Source: Marinicella sp.
GTDB taxonomy: Bacteria > Pseudomonadota > Gammaproteobacteria > Xanthomonadales > Marinicellaceae
NCBI GenBank assembly: GCA_028284365.1
Contig: JANQRW010000085.1
Span: 38,943 to 102,942 of the forward strand
Length of the DNA: 64,000 nucleotides
Direction: 5' to 3'
Made by a program: the position numbers and the translations under genes. Position 1 is the first letter of the stretch; the number at the start of each line of letters is the position of its first letter. Of this stretch, positions 1 to 9,067 are shown one piece after another. The notes below the pieces were generated by a model. That model was not told the origin of the DNA. It was given only the letters and a program-made list of their open reading frames with translations, and made no database searches.

Positions 1-384
1 ATTGGCATTCATGCCAAAAGGCACCGCACCAAAAAATTGTGCTTCAGGCACTTTACCTTTCCAATAATAGGCAGCACTGTGGCCAATTTGTGCCGTTCCG
101 GCTGATACGGCATCAAAAACCTCAAACGCAGGTACTAATTCACCACTGCCATAAACCTCAACCGTTAAACGACCACCTGACATGGCATTGATTGCATCCG
201 CCATAAACTGCGCACCCGTGCCTAAGCCTGGAAAATTCTTAGGCCATGCTGTAACCATTTTCCAAGTTATCCTGGCTTTTGACTTGTTAGCAGTTGCAGT
301 AGGATTTTCCTTAGGTTTACAAGCTGCCAAACCTACAGCGGTGGTTGCCAAAGCTGCGGTTTTAAGTATTTTTCTGCGATTCAT
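1..384 (-). CDS. TRAP transporter solute-binding protein, DctP family (5' part, runs off the left edge)
   Basis: Only the first 128 codons are inside the window; the frame is still open at base 1. The product should be the extracytoplasmic substrate-binding subunit of a TRAP transporter, which delivers organic acids to a QM-type membrane permease. The N-terminus has a twin-arginine motif (NRRKILK), a hydrophobic stretch and a lipobox-like LAAC near residue 22, so it may be a Tat-exported lipoprotein. The mature part carries family motifs: WKMVTAWPKNFPGLGTGA, SGGRLTVEVYGSGELVPAFE and GHSAAYYWKGK. These resemble the alpha-keto-acid-binding TakP branch, but the ligand cannot be told from this fragment. 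The membrane subunits are not in the window. Confidence 0.85.
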   Translation of the reverse strand, partial: MNRRKILKTAALATTAVGLAACKPKENPTATANKSKARITWKMVTAWPKNFPGLGTGAQFMADAINAMSGGRLTVEVYGSGELVPAFEVFDAVSAGTAQIGHSAAYYWKGKVPEAQFFGAVPFGMNAN

Positions 385-390
385 GACTGA

Positions 391-855
391 TTAATTACAA
401 TATTGATCAATACCTTTTTGCGCAGTTGCCAGTGCCTTAACTCGCTCATCATCTGACATCCGCACCTTTTCGCCTTTTTCATTGGTTCTTAAAACCCTGA
501 CTGTGGCATTCAATGCACTGTAATTATTTCTGGCCATATCACATTGCTTCTTACGATTGACTTTATCTGCAGCTGCTAATTTTTGCTTGGCTGCAGCTTC
601 AGCCACCGCATCTGTCTGCGCTGTATTCTGCTCACCTGCCTCAGCAGCATTTTCTGTGGTGTTATCAGTGACCGCTGTTACTTTTGCTTTAACTTTAGGC
701 CCTTTACGAACCTTGACAGTTTCAACTTCCTGATTATCCGGTTTTTTAGACGAATAATGGATTTGACCATCCTCATCCACCCATTTATATATCTTCTCAG
801 CCATTATTTGACTCGAAAACAGTAACAACATTGCCACTAAAGTGATTCGGAACAT
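391..855 (-). CDS. DUF4124 domain-containing periplasmic protein
   Basis: A 154-residue protein starting MFRITLVAML with a Sec signal peptide (cleavage likely after SSQIMA), followed by EKIYKWVDEDGQIHYSSKKP, the hallmark of DUF4124. The middle is rich in Ala, Glu and Thr and probably disordered; the C-terminus is Lys- and Arg-rich. I chose the ATG at 855 because GGAG lies 6 bases upstream and a -10 box sits at about 889-894. The ATG at 870 (GAGG upstream) is possible. The open frame back to 945 would start upstream of that promoter and is unlikely. Function is unknown; DUF4124 proteins are small envelope proteins common in gammaproteobacteria. Confidence 0.8.
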   Translation of the reverse strand: MFRITLVAMLLLFSSQIMAEKIYKWVDEDGQIHYSSKKPDNQEVETVKVRKGPKVKAKVTAVTDNTTENAAEAGEQNTAQTDAVAEAAAKQKLAAADKVNRKKQCDMARNNYSALNATVRVLRTNEKGEKVRMSDDERVKALATAQKGIDQYCN

Positions 856-885
856 TTTTATCTCCAACATTTTTACCTCATCATA

Positions 886-897
886 AAAATTATAACA
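886..897 (-). promoter_or_regulatory. Candidate extended -10 promoter for the DUF4124 gene
   Basis: Read on the minus strand the sequence is TGTTATAAT, a perfect TATAAT hexamer (889-894) with the extended-10 TG. No convincing -35 lies 16-18 bases upstream, which fits an extended -10 promoter. The predicted start near 882 would give a leader of about 27 bases to the ATG at 855. Confidence 0.45.
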
Positions 898-962
898 GTA
901 AATTTCAAGCGGCTTAAACAGCAAATCTAGTACAATAAACAACAATAAACAGATAAAACATT

Positions 963-1763
963 ATGAGTAAAACTGATCAAGCACAACATAAAGGCATTTA
1001 CTTATTGCCTAATTTGTTTACCACAGGTGCACTGTTCGCCGGATATTATTCGATCATCGCTGGCATTCAAGGCAAGTTTGAGATGGCCAGTGTCTGCATT
1101 TTTATCGCTGCGCTGTTGGATGCACTTGATGGCCGAGTGGCTCGTTTAACCAACACACAATCTGAGTTTGGAGAACAATACGACTCATTATCTGATTTGG
1201 TCTCTTTTGGTGTTGCTCCGTCACTGTTGATGTTTAACTGGTCACTCTATTACCTCAATGCCGTACACCCGGTTTTAGGTAAGCTGGGCTGGCTGGCTGC
1301 CTTTATTTTTGCCGTTTCCGGAGCGTTAAGATTGGCCCGATTCAATACCCAAATTGGCGTGGCAGATAAAGCCTATTTTCAAGGCTTACCCTCACCTGCC
1401 GCTGCTGCAGTACTCAGCTCATTTGTCTGGGTGTGTGTAGAACTGGAATTAAGTGGGGCAGATTTGAAATACATTGCTTTACCTCTAACTGTTACCAGCG
1501 GTTTATTAATGGTTTCAAGGTTTCGTTATTATTCCTTCAAAACCATACCATTCAAAGAAAATGTATCTTTTGTTTGGATTTTAATATTGGTGCTGATCTT
1601 TGTGCTGTTAACCATCAAGACCGCCTGGGTTTTATTCGTGGTTTTCACAGGCTATGCGCTGTCCGGGATCATCATCACCTTGTTAAGTATAAAGCGCCAG
1701 CGCGCCAACAAAAAAGTCAAAGCCGAAAAAACAACCCTAAATAAAGAAACTGATGAAAGCTGA
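963..1763 (+). CDS. pssA: CDP-diacylglycerol--serine O-phosphatidyltransferase
   Basis: This membrane enzyme joins CDP-diacylglycerol and L-serine to make phosphatidylserine, the precursor of phosphatidylethanolamine. The 266-residue protein has the CDP-alcohol phosphatidyltransferase signature DG-x2-AR-x8-G-x3-D-x3-D as DGRVARLTNTQSEFGEQYD (about residues 59-77), with the last Asp shortly after. Several hydrophobic segments follow and the tail is basic (RQRANKKVKAEK). It is the integral-membrane type II enzyme typical of Bacillus and many proteobacteria, not the peripheral type of E. coli. The last 11 bases overlap the start of the following regulator gene, so the two are probably co-transcribed. 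Confidence 0.93.
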   Translation: MSKTDQAQHKGIYLLPNLFTTGALFAGYYSIIAGIQGKFEMASVCIFIAALLDALDGRVARLTNTQSEFGEQYDSLSDLVSFGVAPSLLMFNWSLYYLNAVHPVLGKLGWLAAFIFAVSGALRLARFNTQIGVADKAYFQGLPSPAAAAVLSSFVWVCVELELSGADLKYIALPLTVTSGLLMVSRFRYYSFKTIPFKENVSFVWILILVLIFVLLTIKTAWVLFVVFTGYALSGIIITLLSIKRQRANKKVKAEKTTLNKETDES

Positions 1764-3453
1764 CAACAACCTCTTCACCAATAGCCAATCAGACCCGGCA
1801 CAACAATCAGCGGGCACCTTAGAACAACTGACGCTACTGGCTGACTTGAGCCAGGATTTTGTTAAATCAATGGATATTAACGACATCCTTTTACGGGCAG
1901 TCAAACGCATCAAAAGCTACATGGACGCTGAAGCCGCAAGTATTTTTTTGGTTGATCGAGAACATGAGAATTTAATTTGTCGAGCCAGTGCTGGCCCAGT
2001 TGATGTGACCGATATGGCCATCAAAACAGATAACGGCATCATTGGTAGAACTTTTACTACTGGCGAAAGCCAAATGATTATTGATGCACAAAAAGATGCT
2101 GACTTTATCTGCCACGTGGATACATTAACCGGTTTTCAAACCAAATCCGTTTTATGCACACCATTAATCATTCAAAGTAAAACCATTGGTGTTTTACAGG
2201 TACTTAATAAGCTGGATGAGGAGCTGTTCCAAACCCGTGACAGTGATATATTACGATTATTGGCTACCCCAATCTCTCTGGCCGTACAAAATGCACGTTT
2301 CACCTTAAATTATGTTGAACAAAAACGCATAAAAAAAGAATTGACACTCGCTAGAAAACTACAGCGTTCCTTATTACCTGGCCGCCTGAAACCGCCCTTT
2401 CCTGTGGTAGGTACTAATATTTCAGCCAATGAAGTATCGGGTGATTTTTATGATTACTTTAAACTTAATGATGGCACTGTTGGCTTTATCATTGGCGATG
2501 TCTCAGGTAAAGGTATTGATGCCTCAATGTTGATGGTCAGAGCCAGCAGCCTGTTGCGCTGGATTGGTAAAGACCATTTACCACCTGGCCAATGGCTGGC
2601 AAAGGCCAATAAAGAATTGTGTGAGAAAGCTTCACGTGGCCTGTTTGTCTGTGCTGCCGTGGGCTATTACAACCCCAAAACCGATGTTGCGACTTGGTCA
2701 AATGCAGGCTTACCACCAGTCATATACAAGTGCCCCAAATGCACCATCCAAACTTGGAATGCTGATGCACCACCCTTAGGAATCAAGGCCAGTGAACTGT
2801 CCTTCGATCAACAATCAACCCGACTCAATCAGGGTGGACTGTATTTCCTCACCGATGGCTTAACCGATGCCCGCAACAATGATAATCAACGCCGTGAATT
2901 AGAAGGTATTATCGAAGACATCAAACACATTGAATCTGAGTCTCCCGAAGTCAGAATCGGTAAGCTCATCACCTCAGCCAGACGCCACACTCTAAATGAT
3001 GATGCCACTGTCTTGTTGATAGAAAAACGTGATCATCTACAAGAAAAAGTTTTGGTGGCTGAACAGTTCAAAGCCAGTGCATGCCAGCTAAAACAAATCA
3101 GACACAAAATCCACCAAGTGGCTGTTGAAGTCGGTTTCAGTGACCAGTGTTGCCAAGAGCTAATCCTCAGCATGGACGAAGCCATCACTAACATCATCCG
3201 ACACGCTTACAAAGGTATGAATGATGGAGAAATTGAGCTGGAAATCAAACAACAAAATAAAACGTTGGTATTCTACTTGCGCGATTTTGCTCCTGAAGTC
3301 TATGACAGCAGCATCAAACCGCGCGATTTATCCAATCCACTGCCCGGCCAAATGGGCATCAATTTTATTGACAGTGTGATGGATACCTGGGAATTCGCCA
3401 CCCCCAAAGATGGCTATGGTAATCTTTTGATTATGAAAAAAGAAATATCTTGA
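1753..3453 (+). CDS. GAF / SpoIIE-type PP2C phosphatase / HATPase fusion regulator
   Basis: A 566-residue cytoplasmic signalling protein. Residues about 25-190 form a GAF sensor domain; 215-425 are a SpoIIE/RsbU-type PP2C serine phosphatase with metal-binding acidic motifs (SGDFYDYF, GDVSGKGIDASMLM, NDDATVLL). Residues 430-566 are an RsbW-like histidine-kinase-type ATPase, with N-box SMDEAITNIIRHAYKG and G-box GQMGINFIDSV. In known systems the phosphatase activates a STAS anti-anti-sigma factor that the kinase phosphorylates; here both activities are on one chain. No STAS partner or sigma factor is adjacent, so the output is unknown. It overlaps pssA by 11 bases. Confidence 0.85.
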   Translation: MKADNNLFTNSQSDPAQQSAGTLEQLTLLADLSQDFVKSMDINDILLRAVKRIKSYMDAEAASIFLVDREHENLICRASAGPVDVTDMAIKTDNGIIGRTFTTGESQMIIDAQKDADFICHVDTLTGFQTKSVLCTPLIIQSKTIGVLQVLNKLDEELFQTRDSDILRLLATPISLAVQNARFTLNYVEQKRIKKELTLARKLQRSLLPGRLKPPFPVVGTNISANEVSGDFYDYFKLNDGTVGFIIGDVSGKGIDASMLMVRASSLLRWIGKDHLPPGQWLAKANKELCEKASRGLFVCAAVGYYNPKTDVATWSNAGLPPVIYKCPKCTIQTWNADAPPLGIKASELSFDQQSTRLNQGGLYFLTDGLTDARNNDNQRRELEGIIEDIKHIESESPEVRIGKLITSARRHTLNDDATVLLIEKRDHLQEKVLVAEQFKASACQLKQIRHKIHQVAVEVGFSDQCCQELILSMDEAITNIIRHAYKGMNDGEIELEIKQQNKTLVFYLRDFAPEVYDSSIKPRDLSNPLPGQMGINFIDSVMDTWEFATPKDGYGNLLIMKKEIS

Positions 3454-3500
3454 TTCAATCTTTTTCATCTAATAATATGTTCAGATCGAAGTAATCTATT

Positions 3501-5483
3501 ATGTTCATGAAGAACACTATGCCAATGAAACTGCTGCTTATTTTAGTCGTAACTTTTTCTTCAAATATTTTTGCAAAACCAATTCCTGTTGAACATTATG
3601 CTCAAAAAAGCCAGTTCAAATTGATGAAAATATCACCAGATGGAAAGCACCTGGCATTCACATATGAAGATGGCTCTGAAACCAAATTAGGTACCATGCG
3701 ATTAGCGGATCAAAAACCCATCTACTCGTTTGACGTGGGTCCTGATAGGATAGTTACAGATTTTTGGTGGGCAACCGATCAGCGTTTAATATTAATCGGC
3801 CAAAATAATGTAGGTTATTTAGATGGGCAATATTCGCACCCAGAATTATACGCCGTTGACTACGATGGCAAAGATCGAGTTCATCTGGGACATGGTGGTG
3901 GGGTTCGGGTAACTTCTATGCTAAGGTCTGACCCAAAACACATTATTACTTCTAAATACAGATACAACCAGGATGTGAAATTACAGCGTCGCAATATCTA
4001 CCACAATGAAAGTGAAAAAGATGCTCGAGTAATGACTGGGATGCCCAAACTACAAGGCTCTATGAATTCTACATTATGGTATGTTGTACTGGACAATGAA
4101 GACCATATACGCGTTGCTGTTGAATACGATAAAAATAAAGATGATAATCGTGATGATGACAAAATTTACCTTCATGTTAAAGAAGAAGGTGGCCAATGGG
4201 AAAAATTGGAATTGGTGGTAAAAAACCCAGATAATCTTAACTTCAAAAGATTGGGATTTGATGCTTCTGGAGATAAGTTTTATTTCTCCTCAAATCACGA
4301 CCTAGCAAATAAAGGTACTACAGGCTTATTCGAATACAACTTCAAGAGCAAACAAACAAAACTACTCTTCAGACATCCAGATGTTGACATTAACCATCCG
4401 ATTAAAAGTGCTGATAAAGACATCATTGGTGTTTACTTAGAACCAGGTTACCCACAATACCACTACCTCAAAGATGAAGCACTAGAAGCAAAAATCAAAC
4501 AGCATAAGTCACTGCGTGCAAGCTTTAAAAATTTGGACATTGCAGTGGGTCAATACACTGATAATAAAAAATTAACGGTAATCAGAACTTACAGTGACAA
4601 ACAGCCCAATACTTTCTACTTATTCGATCAAACCAATAATAAAGTTACTTTTTTAGCAAACTCAAAGCCACAAATCAATCCTAAAGAAATGGCTAGCGTA
4701 GAGCCTTTCACCCTTCAAGCACGAGATGGTTTAAAGATGTACGGACAAATGACCTTGCCACCTGGAAAAGCCCTTGAAAAATTACCACTTGTGATCCATC
4801 CACACGGAGGACCTTACGGAGTCAGAGACTATTGGGAATGGGACCCATTACCTCAACTCCTGGCCAATCGAGGCTATCTGGTGATTCAACTCAATTTTCG
4901 GGGCTCTGGCGGATATGGCCTAAACTTCGAAGAAGCTGGTCATCATGAATGGGGCGGCAAAATGCAAGACGACTTAACGGATGTGACAAAGTGGGCCATC
5001 AATCAAGGTTATGCAGATGAGAACAAAATTTGTATCTATGGTGTGAGTTATGGTGGTTATGCAGCACTACAAGGCGTAATCAAAGAACCAGAGCTGTACC
5101 AATGCGCCATAGCAGAAGCTGGTACCTATGACATCCCTTATCACATGAAATCCACCGACTCTTTTAAAGGGGATGGCAAATACAAAAAATGGTATTTGAA
5201 TCGCATGTTTGGTGAAAACTATGAGCAACTTATGATTGAGCGATCACCTACTAACTATTTAGATAAGCTCAAAGCAAACTTAATGATTGTGCATGGAAAG
5301 AAAGACGTTAGAGTCAGTATTGGTAATGCCAAGTTGTTAGAAAAAAAACTAAAAGAACACAATAAACCATACGAAACACTCTACAATAAAAAAGAAGGTC
5401 ACGGGTTTCTTGAAGTATCCAGTAAAGTTGAACTGTATCAACGAATTTTGGATTTCCTTAACAAAAATATCAGTCAACCCTAG
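3501..5483 (+). CDS. S9 family (prolyl oligopeptidase-like) peptidase, exported
   Basis: A 660-residue exported serine peptidase with signal peptide MKLLLILVVTFSSNIFA. The N-terminal half looks like a beta-propeller (repeats such as LMKISPDGKHLAFTYEDG). The C-terminal alpha/beta hydrolase domain (about 405-660) has the nucleophile motif GVSYGGYAA, the acid in HGKKDVRVS and the catalytic His in KEGHGF. The HPHGGPYGVRDYW segment gives the oxyanion-hole region typical of the S9C (acylaminoacyl-peptidase-like) group. It probably trims short peptides in the periplasm. Clustered Met codons (3501, 3507, 3519) make the start uncertain; no strong ribosome site singles one out. Confidence 0.88.
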   Translation: MFMKNTMPMKLLLILVVTFSSNIFAKPIPVEHYAQKSQFKLMKISPDGKHLAFTYEDGSETKLGTMRLADQKPIYSFDVGPDRIVTDFWWATDQRLILIGQNNVGYLDGQYSHPELYAVDYDGKDRVHLGHGGGVRVTSMLRSDPKHIITSKYRYNQDVKLQRRNIYHNESEKDARVMTGMPKLQGSMNSTLWYVVLDNEDHIRVAVEYDKNKDDNRDDDKIYLHVKEEGGQWEKLELVVKNPDNLNFKRLGFDASGDKFYFSSNHDLANKGTTGLFEYNFKSKQTKLLFRHPDVDINHPIKSADKDIIGVYLEPGYPQYHYLKDEALEAKIKQHKSLRASFKNLDIAVGQYTDNKKLTVIRTYSDKQPNTFYLFDQTNNKVTFLANSKPQINPKEMASVEPFTLQARDGLKMYGQMTLPPGKALEKLPLVIHPHGGPYGVRDYWEWDPLPQLLANRGYLVIQLNFRGSGGYGLNFEEAGHHEWGGKMQDDLTDVTKWAINQGYADENKICIYGVSYGGYAALQGVIKEPELYQCAIAEAGTYDIPYHMKSTDSFKGDGKYKKWYLNRMFGENYEQLMIERSPTNYLDKLKANLMIVHGKKDVRVSIGNAKLLEKKLKEHNKPYETLYNKKEGHGFLEVSSKVELYQRILDFLNKNISQP

Positions 5484-5499
5484 TCAAGTAGTTTTCTAG

Positions 5500-5736
5500 A
5501 TGGAGATCATTCTTTCAATCGCGGCAGGGTTAATGGCATTGCGTGTTTCGTTCAAATACTTTTTTCAAGACTGGGAAACATTTAGTGAATGTATCAGACA
5601 CTGGTTCACACCTGAAATCATTGCCATATTCCGTGGAGAATGGGATCATAATCTGTGGGCTGAATTGAAAATCTTTTTCTGGCTATTATTGGGATTTGCC
5701 AGCGGTTACGGTGTACACCAATTTCTGATCAGCTAA
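5500..5736 (+). CDS. Small membrane protein of unknown function
   Basis: A 78-residue protein, 16 bases after the S9 peptidase gene. It has a weakly hydrophobic N-terminus (MEIILSIAAGLMALRVSF), an aromatic, charged middle (WETFSECIRHWFTPEI) and a clear C-terminal transmembrane segment (FFWLLLGFASGYGVHQFLI). I do not recognise the family. The close spacing suggests co-transcription with the peptidase gene, but nothing shows a functional link. Confidence 0.6.
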   Translation: MEIILSIAAGLMALRVSFKYFFQDWETFSECIRHWFTPEIIAIFRGEWDHNLWAELKIFFWLLLGFASGYGVHQFLIS

Positions 5737-5770
5737 AACTTCCAAATCACATCACAAAAACCAACAAACA

Positions 5771-5801
5771 TAGACCTTTGGCGGGTCTCATGAGATAATA
5801 T
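5771..5801 (+). promoter_or_regulatory. Candidate metG promoter region with a small hairpin
   Basis: Upstream of metG there is a TAATAT -10-like box (5796-5801) followed by a GC-rich discriminator (GGCGC), a pattern seen at growth-regulated housekeeping genes. A poor -35 (TAGACC, 5771-5776) is 19 bases away. AGACC (5772-5776) and GGTCT (5784-5788) can pair as a short stem. This is weak evidence from pattern alone. Confidence 0.3.
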
Positions 5802-5828
5802 GGCGCTTTAAAAATATTGTGCCAAAAC

Positions 5829-7880
5829 ATGGATAAAACCTCTTCGTCAAAGCGAAATATTCTGATTACTTCAGCCTTGCCCTATGCCAGTGGTTCACTA
5901 CATTTGGGGCATTTTGTTGAACACAGTCAATCGGATATTTGGGCACGAATGTTGCGCTCACAAGGACATGAAGTGAAGTTTTTATGTGCAGATGACGCGC
6001 ACGGTACACCCATCATGCTGAATGCCGAGAAACAAGGTTTAACACCTGAGGCTATGGTTGATGCCATACGCGAAGAGCACTGGCGCGACTTACAGGCTTT
6101 TGGGGTTTCATATGATCACTACCATTCAACTCACTCTCAAGAAAATCAAGAGCTGGTCTCTGAGGTTTATTTAAAATTAAAGGCAGCTGGTCATATTGAA
6201 AGTAAAATTGTTGAACAATATTTTGACCCTGAACGTGAAATGTTCTTACCTGACCGTTTTGTCAAAGGCACTTGCCCTAAATGTGATACCCCAGGCCAAT
6301 ACAGTGATGGTTGTGAGTCATGTGGTTCCACTTATGACTCCACTGAAATCAAAAACCCAGTTTCCGTGGTCAGTGGCACCACACCGGTGATGAAAGAATC
6401 AAAACATTTATTTGTCAACTTGAAGAATTTCGAACCCATGCTCAAAGAATGGGTGGCATCTGGTTCACTACAAGAAGAAGTCACCAATAAATTGGCTGAG
6501 TGGTTTGAAGCAGGTCTACAGTCCTGGGACATATCCCGCGATGCACCCTACTTTGGTTTTCAGATTCCAGAAGAAGATAATAAATATTTTTATGTGTGGA
6601 TGGATGCGCCAGTTGGCTATTTGGCTTGTTTGAAATATGTATGTGAGCAAAATGGTGAAAATTTTGGTCCTTGGATTGATCCAGATACTGATCATGAAAT
6701 GTATCATTTCATCGGTAAAGATATTTTGTACTTTCATTCATTGTTTTGGCCCGCCATGTTGCATGGTGCCAACATGAAACTACCCAACGCGGTCTATGTA
6801 CATGGCTTTTTAACCGTTAATGGTACTAAGATGAGTAAATCACGAGGTACTTTCATCAAGGCCTCAACTTACCTTGAACATTTGAATCCAGATTACCTGC
6901 GCTATTATTTTGCTGCCAAACTATCTGATGGCTTGGTAGATATCGACTTAAACATGGAAGACTTCCGTCAACGAGTCAACTCAGACTTGGTAGGTAAAGT
7001 GGTTAACATCGCATCTCGCTGTGCTGGTTTTGTCAAGAAAAAATTCAATTCAACGCTATCAGAATCCTTACACAACCAAGCACTTTATGATGAGTTTTTA
7101 AGTCATTCAGGTGCCATTGCCCAATTATTTGAGGCACGCAAGTACAATGCCGCCATTCGTCAGATTATGGCATTGGCTGATAAAGCCAATCAATACATAG
7201 CCGACATGGCACCATGGGTGGCAATCAAAGATGAAGCGAGACTGGGGGAAGTGCACCAAGTCTGTTCAACAGGCATCAATTTATTCAGAGTACTGATGAA
7301 CTGGCTGGCACCAGTCATTCCATTCACTGCCAGTAAAGCAGAAGACTTTTTGAATGTTAAATTGGATGATTGGTATGCCATCAACAAACCGTTACTCGGC
7401 CATACTATTAATAAATTCAAACCTCTAATCAGGCGTATTGAATCCGAAACTTTAGATAAAATTATTGAACAAAGTAAACAGGATTTAGCCGCGACTCAAG
7501 CCACTTTAGAACAGCCAAAATCAAACGGTCAACTGGAAGCTGATCCAATCGGCGATGAGATTGATTTTGATACCTTTGCCAAAGTGGACTTGCGCGTGGC
7601 TAAAATCATTGATGCACAACATGTTGAAAAAGCCGATAAATTATTGCAACTGACATTGGATTTAGGTGGAGAAACCCGCCATGTTTTTGCTGGCATCAAG
7701 TCTGCCTACCAACCTGAAGATTTAGTGGGCAAGCACACCGTTATGGTGGCCAATTTAGCACCCAGAAAAATGCGCTTGGGGGTATCTGAAGGTATGGTCC
7801 TGGCTGCTGGCCCAGGTGGTGATGAACTGTATATTCTAGAACCACATGTAGGCGCTCAACCAGGTATGCGGGTTAAATAA
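5829..7880 (+). CDS. metG: Methionyl-tRNA synthetase
   Basis: Class I aminoacyl-tRNA synthetase that charges tRNA-Met. The 683-residue protein (E. coli about 677) has the HIGH-type motif HLGH near residue 25, the KMSKS loop (TKMSKSRG, about 335) and a zinc knuckle with four Cys ([18 protein letters not shown], about 145-162). A C-terminal MetG2-type tRNA-binding OB domain ([20 protein letters not shown]) begins near residue 580, so this is the long dimeric form. I start at the ATG at 5829 ([10 protein letters not shown]); an in-frame TTG at 5817 adds only four residues. The Rnf operon begins 12 bases downstream. Confidence 0.96.
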   Translation: MDKTSSSKRNILITSALPYASGSLHLGHFVEHSQSDIWARMLRSQGHEVKFLCADDAHGTPIMLNAEKQGLTPEAMVDAIREEHWRDLQAFGVSYDHYHSTHSQENQELVSEVYLKLKAAGHIESKIVEQYFDPEREMFLPDRFVKGTCPKCDTPGQYSDGCESCGSTYDSTEIKNPVSVVSGTTPVMKESKHLFVNLKNFEPMLKEWVASGSLQEEVTNKLAEWFEAGLQSWDISRDAPYFGFQIPEEDNKYFYVWMDAPVGYLACLKYVCEQNGENFGPWIDPDTDHEMYHFIGKDILYFHSLFWPAMLHGANMKLPNAVYVHGFLTVNGTKMSKSRGTFIKASTYLEHLNPDYLRYYFAAKLSDGLVDIDLNMEDFRQRVNSDLVGKVVNIASRCAGFVKKKFNSTLSESLHNQALYDEFLSHSGAIAQLFEARKYNAAIRQIMALADKANQYIADMAPWVAIKDEARLGEVHQVCSTGINLFRVLMNWLAPVIPFTASKAEDFLNVKLDDWYAINKPLLGHTINKFKPLIRRIESETLDKIIEQSKQDLAATQATLEQPKSNGQLEADPIGDEIDFDTFAKVDLRVAKIIDAQHVEKADKLLQLTLDLGGETRHVFAGIKSAYQPEDLVGKHTVMVANLAPRKMRLGVSEGMVLAAGPGGDELYILEPHVGAQPGMRVK

Positions 7881-7892
7881 ACTGTTGAAGTT

Positions 7893-8471
7893 ATGACTGA
7901 CATTTTCCTCATTTTTATCAGCGCAGCCTTTGTTAATAACTTCGTGCTGGTGCGGTTTTTGGGTCTGTGTCCGTTTATGGGGGTTTCCACTCAATATAAA
8001 TCAGCCCTGGGCATGAGTTTTGCGACTGCTTTTGTATTGACCATGTCATCAATCGTCAGTTATTTGGTGAATGAATACTTGTTGCAACCTTTGGGTTTGG
8101 AATACCTTAAAACATTGAGTTTTATTTTAGTGATAGCTGTCACTGTACAAATCACCGAAATGATTTTACACAAATCATCACCATTACTTTACCAGGTTTT
8201 GGGTTTGTTCTTACCCTTGATCACCACTAATTGTGCGGTACTTGGTGTGGCCTTGCTTAACGTACAACAACAAAACTCATTACTGGAATCAGCCTTTTTT
8301 GGCTTTGGGGCAGCAGTCGGTTTTGGCTTGGTGTTGGTGTTATTTTCGGCCATTCGAGAACGTTTGGAAATGGCCAATATACCAGCTTCATTTCGTGGCT
8401 TGCCAATTGCTTTGATCACCGCGGGCATCATGTCATTGGCCTTTATGGGCTTTTCGGGAATGGCCTCATGA
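7893..8471 (+). CDS. rsxA: Ion-translocating oxidoreductase complex subunit A
   Basis: First gene of the Rnf/Rsx operon (order A-B-C-D-G-E). RnfA is a polytopic inner-membrane subunit that, together with RnfE, holds an iron-sulfur centre at the membrane core of the complex. The 192-residue product (E. coli 193) has six hydrophobic segments and the family motifs [18 protein letters not shown] and [15 protein letters not shown], each with a conserved Cys. Its stop overlaps the rsxB start (ATGA), indicating translational coupling. Confidence 0.95.
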   Translation: MTDIFLIFISAAFVNNFVLVRFLGLCPFMGVSTQYKSALGMSFATAFVLTMSSIVSYLVNEYLLQPLGLEYLKTLSFILVIAVTVQITEMILHKSSPLLYQVLGLFLPLITTNCAVLGVALLNVQQQNSLLESAFFGFGAAVGFGLVLVLFSAIRERLEMANIPASFRGLPIALITAGIMSLAFMGFSGMAS

Positions 8472-9067
8472 TGGCATGGGTTAATCATTGGGTGGTGGCT
8501 TTAGGAGGCATGGTGACCTTGGCCGCTGTTTTTGGTGTATTGATTCTGTGGGTTTCAAAAAAATTCAAAGTTGAAGGCAATCCGATTGTTGAACAAATCA
8601 ATGCCATCTTACCGCAAACCCAGTGTGGTCAATGCAATTATCCAGGCTGCAAACCTTATGCTGAAGCCATAGCTGCTGGCGATGCCCCCATTAACCAATG
8701 CCCACCAGGTGGTCAAGAAGGTATCAAAAAGTTAGCAGAGCTACTGGATGTAGAAGTCTTAGAACTGAATCCAGAAAACGGTGCTGAACAGGAGGATCAG
8801 GTGGTTGAAATCATAGAACCTGACTGTATTGGATGTACAAAGTGCATCCAAGTCTGTCCGGTCGACGCCATCGTAGGCGCCGCAAAACAAATGCACACGG
8901 TCATTCTCAATGAATGCACTGGTTGTGATTTATGCATACCAGCCTGTCCGGTAGATTGCATCATCAAAATACCTGCCCCCATGCCAGCCCGTGTTAAAAG
9001 ACAGCCTAAGCCAGCCTTAATGTATACCATCAAAGAAGCCCAAGGCGTTCCAGGAGCACTGTCATGA
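8468..9067 (+). CDS. rsxB: Ion-translocating oxidoreductase complex subunit B (ferredoxin-like)
   Basis: Electron-transfer subunit of the Rnf complex: an N-terminal membrane anchor (residues about 10-30), a 4Fe-4S domain ([16 protein letters not shown] plus NQCPPGG), then two ferredoxin-type 4Fe-4S clusters ([16 protein letters not shown] and [16 protein letters not shown]). At 199 residues it matches the short E. coli-type RnfB (192). It overlaps rsxA and rsxC by 4 bases each (ATGA). In gammaproteobacteria the complex couples NADH and ferredoxin redox chemistry to ion transport, and in E. coli it resets the SoxR sensor. Confidence 0.95.
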   Translation: MMAWVNHWVVALGGMVTLAAVFGVLILWVSKKFKVEGNPIVEQINAILPQTQCGQCNYPGCKPYAEAIAAGDAPINQCPPGGQEGIKKLAELLDVEVLELNPENGAEQEDQVVEIIEPDCIGCTKCIQVCPVDAIVGAAKQMHTVILNECTGCDLCIPACPVDCIIKIPAPMPARVKRQPKPALMYTIKEAQGVPGALS

